Assembly: GCA_017546745.1 (NCBI GenBank)
Contig: JAFYRZ010000006.1
Span: forward strand, 1-16,526
From: Clostridia bacterium
GTDB lineage: Bacteria > Bacillota_A > Clostridia > Oscillospirales > CAG-272
DNA length: 16,526 nucleotides
Direction: 5' to 3'
Under the pieces are notes generated by a model, which worked only from the letters and a program-made list of their open reading frames with translations, was not told where the DNA came from and did not search any database. Positions 11,573 through 16,526 of this stretch are shown here, in pieces (position 1 is the stretch's first letter; each line of letters opens with the position of its first letter). The position numbers and the translations under genes were made by a program.

Positions 11573-13765
11573 ATGCGACTTATAAGCTGTCACGTTGAGG
11601 GATTTGGCGCGATCAGGTGCACCGACTTCGCGTTTGATAAATCTCCCGCCGTCTTTAATTTCGAGAACGGGTATGGAAAAACAACTCTTTGCGCCTTTAT
11701 TACGGCAATGCTCTACGGCTTTGATACCGCAAAGTCAAATTCGCAAAAATTCGAGGACAGGGTGCATTACTATCCCTTTGACGGTGGCCGCTTTGGCGGC
11801 AGCCTTACCTTTACCGAGGGCGGAAGGACCTATCGCGTCGAGCGCTTTTTCGACAAAAAGAGCCAGACCAAGGATACCCTTAACCTTTATATAGACGACA
11901 AGCCCACGGCATGCGAGAGCGACGACGTCGGGCAGGCGCTTCTCGGGGTTGATCGCGAGAGCTTTCTTCGCGTCGTTCTTATGGACTCGCGCGATTCTTT
12001 TCTCGGCTCGACCGACGGAATTAACGAGCGCCTTGGAAAATTCTCGGGCGGTGAGGGGGATCTTGCGCTTAAGGATGCTATCGCAAGGCTTGACGGTGAG
12101 GCGAAAAAGCTTAAGGTGCGCGGTGGCGGAGGCGAGATAAACCGCCTTGCGGCAGAGATCGCGAAAAAGCGCGATAGGATCGAAAATCTTAACACTATCG
12201 AAAAGACGCTTGATGCGCTTTACAAAAAAAGAGAGGAGCTTCTTGAAAGGCGTGCCGAGCTTAAGACGGCAGAGAGGGACTTTCGCGAGAGAAGCGTTCT
12301 TAAGGAGAAGCGCGCCGCCTACAAAAGGCTCGTGCGCGAGTGCGAGGACACCGAGCGCGCGCTTAACGCTCTGCTTGCTAAATACCCTAAGGGTATGCCG
12401 AGCGCCTACGATATAACCGCGCTTTCGGATATGAAGAGCTCGATCGAGAGGATAAACGCGGCGATCGCCGAGACCCGGGCGGGCGCGAGCGATGTTGAGG
12501 TGAAATTTTCGGGCGAAACGCCGCCGACCGAGGAGGAGATCGCCCTCTATCGCGGAACGTTTGCCGAGATAGGAGAGGTGGAAAACGAGCTTTCAACGCT
12601 TACGGACGGCGGGCAAAGGGATAACAAAAGGCGGCTTCCCTTAATTATTTCCGGCGGAGTGCTTATTGCCGCGGCAGTTGCCGTTGCGTTTTTAAACCTC
12701 ATCGCGGGTATCGCGACGGGCGCCGTCGGCGTATTGCTTATCACCCTGTCCCTGTTTATAAAGGGCGGTAACGGAGAAAAGGCTCGCGCAGCCGAGCTTA
12801 ACGCGAAAAAGGCGGACCTTACCGAGAGGATCGAGAGCTTTCTTTCCCAAAACGGCTATGCCGTAAGCGGTGTTGCCGCGCTTGATTTTGCGGCTCTCGA
12901 GGCGGACGTTAAGACCTATAATATAATTAAAAAGGAAAGGGAAGAGCGTGAAGAGAGCCTCTCGGAGCTTGGAAGGATGCTCTATCTTTCAACAACTCTT
13001 CACGATGGCCTCGTTGAAAAATTCGCGCTTACCGACGTTGATGCTCCGAATGCTACCAACAGGATCTTCGCAGACAGGCGCGAGTATGACGACCTTTTGG
13101 TAAGGCGGGATAAGACGAGAGCTGAGCTCGCCGACTACGTTGCCGCGTTTGGCAGGGGGGAGGATATCCTTCGCGCCGAGGCAGGCGAGGATGAGACGCT
13201 TACCGACCCGGATGCTATGATAGCGGCGATCGAGCGCGAGATACTTAACAATGAAAACGACATCACTCAAAGCGAGGATCTTCTCTCGGAAAAGGAGGGC
13301 GCTCTTACCGAGCTTTCAAGGCTCAGGGAGGCAGAGGCAGAGGCTGCCGAAAGGCTCGCGATCATTACCAAAACGCAGGAATACCTAAAGCGCGCGGACG
13401 ACCGTATGATCTCCAAATACCTCTCTCCGATAAGAGAGCGCTTTCTTGAATACGGTGCTGAGCTTGCCGACTATATCGGCGAGAGCTTTTCGATGGACAG
13501 AGATCTTAACCTCTACTTTGAGGCGCACGGAGAAAGACACACCGAAAAGCACCTCTCCCAGGGACAGCACGCGATAGTCGCGCTCTGTATGCGTCTTGCT
13601 ATCGCAGAGGTCATCTTCGGTAAGGATAAGGGCTTCATCCTGCTTGACGACCCGTTCTGTGCCCTCGATGAGAAGCATTTTAAGAGTGTCGCCTCTCTTA
13701 TCAAGAAACTCTCAAAAACCACGCAGATTGTATACTTTACTTGTCATAATAGCAGGAATATATAA
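11573..13765 (+). CDS. SbcC/YhaN-like ATPase with an internal membrane hairpin
   Basis: This 730-residue protein is the Rad50-like partner of the nuclease. It begins MRLISCHVEGFGAI, with GGAGG (11561-11565) inside the end of the upstream gene. The P-loop is FNFENGYGKTTL (K36, T37), where the usual first glycine is replaced by F30. The signature motif is LSQGQ (661-665), and Walker B with D-loop is FILLDDPFCALDE (D692, D693). A terminal histidine follows in YFTCHNS (H725). Coiled coils flank the centre (about 165-290 and 400-620). In place of the zinc-hook CxxC there are two adjacent hydrophobic helices (about 355-375 and 377-396), so the arm tips are predicted to be in the membrane. It is much shorter than SbcC (over 1000 residues). 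The YhaN type is the best description. Key ATPase residues are otherwise intact. Confidence 0.9.
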   Translation: MRLISCHVEGFGAIRCTDFAFDKSPAVFNFENGYGKTTLCAFITAMLYGFDTAKSNSQKFEDRVHYYPFDGGRFGGSLTFTEGGRTYRVERFFDKKSQTKDTLNLYIDDKPTACESDDVGQALLGVDRESFLRVVLMDSRDSFLGSTDGINERLGKFSGGEGDLALKDAIARLDGEAKKLKVRGGGGEINRLAAEIAKKRDRIENLNTIEKTLDALYKKREELLERRAELKTAERDFRERSVLKEKRAAYKRLVRECEDTERALNALLAKYPKGMPSAYDITALSDMKSSIERINAAIAETRAGASDVEVKFSGETPPTEEEIALYRGTFAEIGEVENELSTLTDGGQRDNKRRLPLIISGGVLIAAAVAVAFLNLIAGIATGAVGVLLITLSLFIKGGNGEKARAAELNAKKADLTERIESFLSQNGYAVSGVAALDFAALEADVKTYNIIKKEREEREESLSELGRMLYLSTTLHDGLVEKFALTDVDAPNATNRIFADRREYDDLLVRRDKTRAELADYVAAFGRGEDILRAEAGEDETLTDPDAMIAAIEREILNNENDITQSEDLLSEKEGALTELSRLREAEAEAAERLAIITKTQEYLKRADDRMISKYLSPIRERFLEYGAELADYIGESFSMDRDLNLYFEAHGERHTEKHLSQGQHAIVALCMRLAIAEVIFGKDKGFILLDDPFCALDEKHFKSVASLIKKLSKTTQIVYFTCHNSRNI

Positions 13766-13841
13766 TGAAATCCGACGGAGTCGGAATAAATCGCTTCGCG
13801 ATGAAGTCCACTTATGGTGGATGAAGTCCTGCTTCGCAGGA
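13766..13841 (+). repeat. Second array of mini-hairpins with TGAAAT/TGAAGT linkers
   Basis: It starts at the base after the ATPase stop codon. The four stems are TCCGAC/GTCGGA (13771-13785), ATCGC/GCGAT (13790-13802), TCCAC/GTGGA (13807-13821) and TCCTGC/GCAGGA (13827-13841). Linkers are TGAAAT (13766), ATAAAT (13786), TGAAGT (13802) and TGAAGT (13822). Loops are GGA, TTC, TTATG and TTC. The ATCGC stem also occurs in the array after RNase J, with a one-base loop change (TAC to TTC). Architecture and position match the first array. Confidence 0.8.
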
Positions 13842-13871
13842 TAAAAGGGACTGTCACATTTGGTAAGACCG

Positions 13872-13917
13872 AAAACAAAAGAGTGGAAAGCAATTTTGCT
13901 TTCCACTCTTTTGTTTT
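13872..13917. terminator. 46-nt perfect palindromic bidirectional terminator
   Basis: Two 22-base arms (13872-13893 and 13896-13917) are perfect reverse complements around TT. The core is GAGTGGAAAGCAA/TTGCTTTCCACTC, flanked by A-runs on the left and TTTTGTTTT on the right. It serves the convergent ATPase and phosphodiesterase genes in both directions. Confidence 0.9.
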
Positions 13918-13925
13918 ATACTTTA

Positions 13926-16526
13926 TTACTTAGAAAAAGTAATATTAGAGAACGTGATGTATGCGTCGCCGGTGGGTGTCCATACGTTATCCTTGATAAG
14001 GATGAAGTTAAGTCCGGAGCCGTTCACCGTACAAGCAAGAAGCGCCTCAAGGTCGAGCTTGATGGTAGCGCCGTTCGAATAATACTGCTCGGAGGTGGAG
14101 TCCGGGTCAACGAAGGTGGGGGTGGAAACGAAGAATTCGTCGTGGTAGGGATATACGTAGGTATCAACGAAGAAGGGTGCGGCTCCGCTGTCGGCAGAGA
14201 AGGTCACGTTGAAGGATACGTACTTATATCCGAGCTTTACCCACTCGCTGATCGCCGCCTTATTAAGCTGGAAGCCCGAGAACGCGCTTCTGCCGTTATT
14301 GGTAGCGCCGATCTTAAGAGAATTGCCGCTTGCATCAAAGGACTTGATCTTACCGTGGTTGAAGTAATTGCCCCACGAGTCTCTTGCCATAAACACCTCA
14401 AGAGCCTTGGCACCGGTGTCACCTGTCTGTGCGAGAGATTTCGCGATAGCCTCCGCACGCATGCCGGAGATCATGCTCTTGCCCTCCCAGTAATGCTCGG
14501 GAGTAACGTCGAGAATGTCGAGAATGGTAGGCGCGATATCGAGAATGGAAATGTCGAAGTTAAGCGCCTTTCCGCCCTCGAAGCCCTCGCCGATGATGAA
14601 CATGGGAATGGTCATATCGACAACGTTTGCAGAGCCGTGGCTGTGCGTGCCGTTATCTCCTCCGCCGCCGTGGTCAGCCGTAACGATAACGGTGTAATCC
14701 TCGGGAAGCGCCTTGATAAGCGAGATAAGGTTCTTAAGCATGTGGTCAACGCCCCAGTTGTACTCGTCGGAGAGCCAGCCGTAATCGTGACCCATAGAGT
14801 CGCCGAGAGCGAAGTAAAGGAAGGTAAAGTCGGTGGGGGTGTTGGTTGCGTGGTCAAGCACCTCGAGACAAAGCTCGGTGGTAGACGCCTCGTACCACCA
14901 CTCGTCGTCGGTGGGTCTGCCGGAGATAAAGTATCTCTCGGTGTCGTTATATGCCTTGGTAAGGCACTGGATCTTCTCCCAGTCGAGGAACATAGCGGCG
15001 GTAAGACCTGCCTCGGCAAGCGTCTCGGTGATACCGTTTCCGAGGCTTGCGCTGGGCTTATAGAGGTTAGAGGTCATATTGTGGGTTGCCGCGGTAACGC
15101 TGTGGAACATACTCATATGCGCGGGCATTGTGATAGAGGGGTTGATGGTCTGCGCGTTAAGAGTATATCTTCCGAGAGACATAAGCTCACTGTAATACTC
15201 GGAGTCAGCAAGCGCGTCGGGGCGGAGTCCGTCGATAGAAACGAGAAGGACCTTGTTGCCCGAGGTGTTGCCCGCCTTAGTGGGGATATCCGCGTCGGCT
15301 ACGGTGGTGTTAACGGTAAAGTATGCCTTAGCGTCAAGGGTAACCTCGGTAGAAACCTTAATGGTGTCAGCCGCGGGTGCGGTGCTCGGGGTAACGTTAA
15401 GAGCAAAGGAGCTCGTCGCTCTTGCATACTCGTCTGCGGTAACGATAAATACATCGTCGGAGCAGGAAAGATCGGAGAGCTTATAGAAATAGAGGTTCTT
15501 GTTAGACTCCATATCCTTATAAGTGAGCTGACCGTTAGAGCCGAGGGTAGCGGTATAGATAAAGTTGGTGTAGGTGTCTGCGTAAAGGTTTGCGTTGTAG
15601 CTTACCGCCTCGGTGCCGTCGAGGTAGAGGGTTGCCGTTGCGGTGTGGATAACGAAGCCGTTGTTGATGCTTGCCTCCTGGTGGAGCTTAAGTCCGATCC
15701 TGTGCCAGCCGTACTCGCCGAGCGTTGCCTTGATTTCTGCCTCGGGGTCGGTAGGATCTTCCGTACCGAGGATAAAGCCGCCGTTCTTAAGGTTTAAGTA
15801 GAAGATGGTGTGGCCGTTTGCCTCGTCGTCGTTCTCAAAGCGGAAGAGGTCGAGGTAGCCCGCGGTATTGTTTGCGAGAGTTTCGTTATAAAGGAAGGAG
15901 AACTCAACGTAAAGGTCGCGTCCTGCGTTTCCGTTCTCTGCGTGCGGATAGAAATGCTTACCCGCGCCGAGAATATCGTTCGCAACGTTTAATTTATCCG
16001 AGTAGGACGTGCCGCCCTTTTCGGTCTCGTTGTACTTGTTGACGTCTGCCGAGGTCTTGCCGTAAACCTCCTTTACGGTCTCGCCGCAGGAGATACAGGT
16101 GCCACTCCTCATACCTCTGTTATAGAGGGATGCGTACTGAATGGTCTCGTTGTCAAGATCAACGTGGGTGCAGTCGCGCGCCGCGAGATGCTTCTCGGTC
16201 GCCTTGCTGTACGCGTAAAGGCTGGCAACAAGCTCGGAGAGGGTAGCGTCGTCCGCCTTGTTCTTAAGGTAGTTGAGCGCGCTGTACTTAACGAAGGTGT
16301 CCTCGCACCTTACGTTAAATCTCTCGTTAAGGTTGTCGGGGGTGATAGCAATCTCCGCATAGCAGCGGTCGCCGTTGTTCGTAACGGTTGCGATCTCACC
16401 GGCAAGCTCAACCTCGCGGTCGTTGCCCTCAAAGTAGAAGCGGAGCTTAAGAGTTCCGTCAAGAACGAGGGTAGCACCGTAGTAGATGCCGCTCGTGTTG
16501 GTGATAGTGACCTTGGGGGCGGTCGC
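13926..16526 (-). CDS. Large secreted phosphodiesterase / nucleotide pyrophosphatase-family protein (N-terminus outside window)
   Basis: The frame is open from the right edge to TAA at 13926-13928, giving 866 visible residues (numbered from the edge). An ATG at 16112 is internal, since the reading frame continues upstream without a stop. Residues 1-115 are beta-rich. C119, H121 and C144-x2-C147 form a knuckle. Residues about 175-350 look like a LamG/concanavalin-type sheet (DLYVEFSFLYNETLANN, GYLDLFRFEN). The catalytic domain spans about 424-690. SIDGLRPD gives D432, NPSITMPAHMS gives the threonine nucleophile T466, ALGDSMGHDYGW gives D576 and H580, TADHGG gives D618 and H619, and THSHGS gives H630. 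This is the D-T-DxxxH-DH-H zinc set of the alkaline-phosphatase superfamily (type I phosphodiesterase/ENPP). A C-terminal jelly-roll-like domain follows. It is probably secreted or surface-bound. The substrate may be nucleotides, phospholipids or phosphonates. Confidence 0.88.
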   Translation of the reverse strand, partial: ATAPKVTITNTSGIYYGATLVLDGTLKLRFYFEGNDREVELAGEIATVTNNGDRCYAEIAITPDNLNERFNVRCEDTFVKYSALNYLKNKADDATLSELVASLYAYSKATEKHLAARDCTHVDLDNETIQYASLYNRGMRSGTCISCGETVKEVYGKTSADVNKYNETEKGGTSYSDKLNVANDILGAGKHFYPHAENGNAGRDLYVEFSFLYNETLANNTAGYLDLFRFENDDEANGHTIFYLNLKNGGFILGTEDPTDPEAEIKATLGEYGWHRIGLKLHQEASINNGFVIHTATATLYLDGTEAVSYNANLYADTYTNFIYTATLGSNGQLTYKDMESNKNLYFYKLSDLSCSDDVFIVTADEYARATSSFALNVTPSTAPAADTIKVSTEVTLDAKAYFTVNTTVADADIPTKAGNTSGNKVLLVSIDGLRPDALADSEYYSELMSLGRYTLNAQTINPSITMPAHMSMFHSVTAATHNMTSNLYKPSASLGNGITETLAEAGLTAAMFLDWEKIQCLTKAYNDTERYFISGRPTDDEWWYEASTTELCLEVLDHATNTPTDFTFLYFALGDSMGHDYGWLSDEYNWGVDHMLKNLISLIKALPEDYTVIVTADHGGGGDNGTHSHGSANVVDMTIPMFIIGEGFEGGKALNFDISILDIAPTILDILDVTPEHYWEGKSMISGMRAEAIAKSLAQTGDTGAKALEVFMARDSWGNYFNHGKIKSFDASGNSLKIGATNNGRSAFSGFQLNKAAISEWVKLGYKYVSFNVTFSADSGAAPFFVDTYVYPYHDEFFVSTPTFVDPDSTSEQYYSNGATIKLDLEALLACTVNGSGLNFILIKDNVWTPTGDAYITFSNITFSK

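Noticed and set aside
13847..13864. GGGACTGTCACATTTGGT, similar to GGGGCTGTCTCAAA on the minus strand at 8163-8176
   Set aside because: The likeness is short and the second copy has no matching hairpin. It could be a lineage repeat but cannot be supported from two partial matches.
13860..15797. Plus-strand open frame of 645 codons opposite the phosphodiesterase gene
   Set aside because: It is the antisense shadow of a gene with an intact catalytic motif set. It would begin inside or before the palindromic terminator and lacks a ribosome binding site.

Overview
The window looks like a chromosomal stretch of an uncultured, probably gut- or rumen-associated member of the Clostridia (Bacillota). 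The grounds are an RNase J-type mRNA nuclease, AGGAGG-type ribosome binding sites, sigma-A promoters with 17-bp spacers, an NhaC antiporter, a BspA-like leucine-rich-repeat lipoprotein, and a YhaO/YhaN-like repair pair. No rRNA, tRNA, CRISPR array, transposase or phage structural gene was found. The exact lineage cannot be fixed from sequence alone.

Layout. 1-1457 (+) holds the 3' end of an unrecognised gene, a small XRE regulator with a Pro/Ala/Lys-repeat tail, and a small tail-anchored protein. 1741-3444 (+) is ribonuclease J, with a hairpin just before its ribosome binding site and an array of mini-hairpins just after its stop. 3610-4455 is a divergent two-gene switch: a 78-aa HTH repressor (-) and a SLOG/DUF1273-like Rossmann protein (+). 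They are separated by three copies of a GTGGA-NN-TCCAC operator around a perfect consensus promoter, and the module is bracketed by two terminators with the same stem core. 4549-9506 (-) holds an NhaC Na+/H+ antiporter, a BspA-like LRR lipoprotein and an intracellular GH39-like glycosidase. 9743-10045 (+) is a small DUF4190-like membrane protein. 10212-10489 is a 278-bp gene-free element bounded by a perfect 21-bp inverted repeat beginning and ending in TA, with stem-loops inside. 10508-13765 (+) is an SbcD/YhaO-like nuclease directly adjoining an SbcC/YhaN-like ATPase that carries a membrane hairpin. A second mini-hairpin array and a 46-nt palindromic bidirectional terminator separate it from the last gene. 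13926-16526 (-) encodes most of a large, probably secreted, phosphodiesterase/nucleotide pyrophosphatase-superfamily protein whose start lies outside the window.

How the genes fit together. RNase J is an mRNA processing and decay enzyme. The SbcCD-like pair would process damaged or hairpin DNA ends. The antiporter, lipoprotein, glycosidase and extracellular phosphodiesterase are a separate surface and nutrient set. The most unusual items are the two arrays of sequence-different but structure-conserved mini-hairpins joined by TGAAAT/TGAAGT linkers, each starting at or next to the stop codon of a nucleic-acid-processing gene; the operator-clamped HTH/SLOG switch; and the inverted-repeat element in the leader of the SbcD-like gene.
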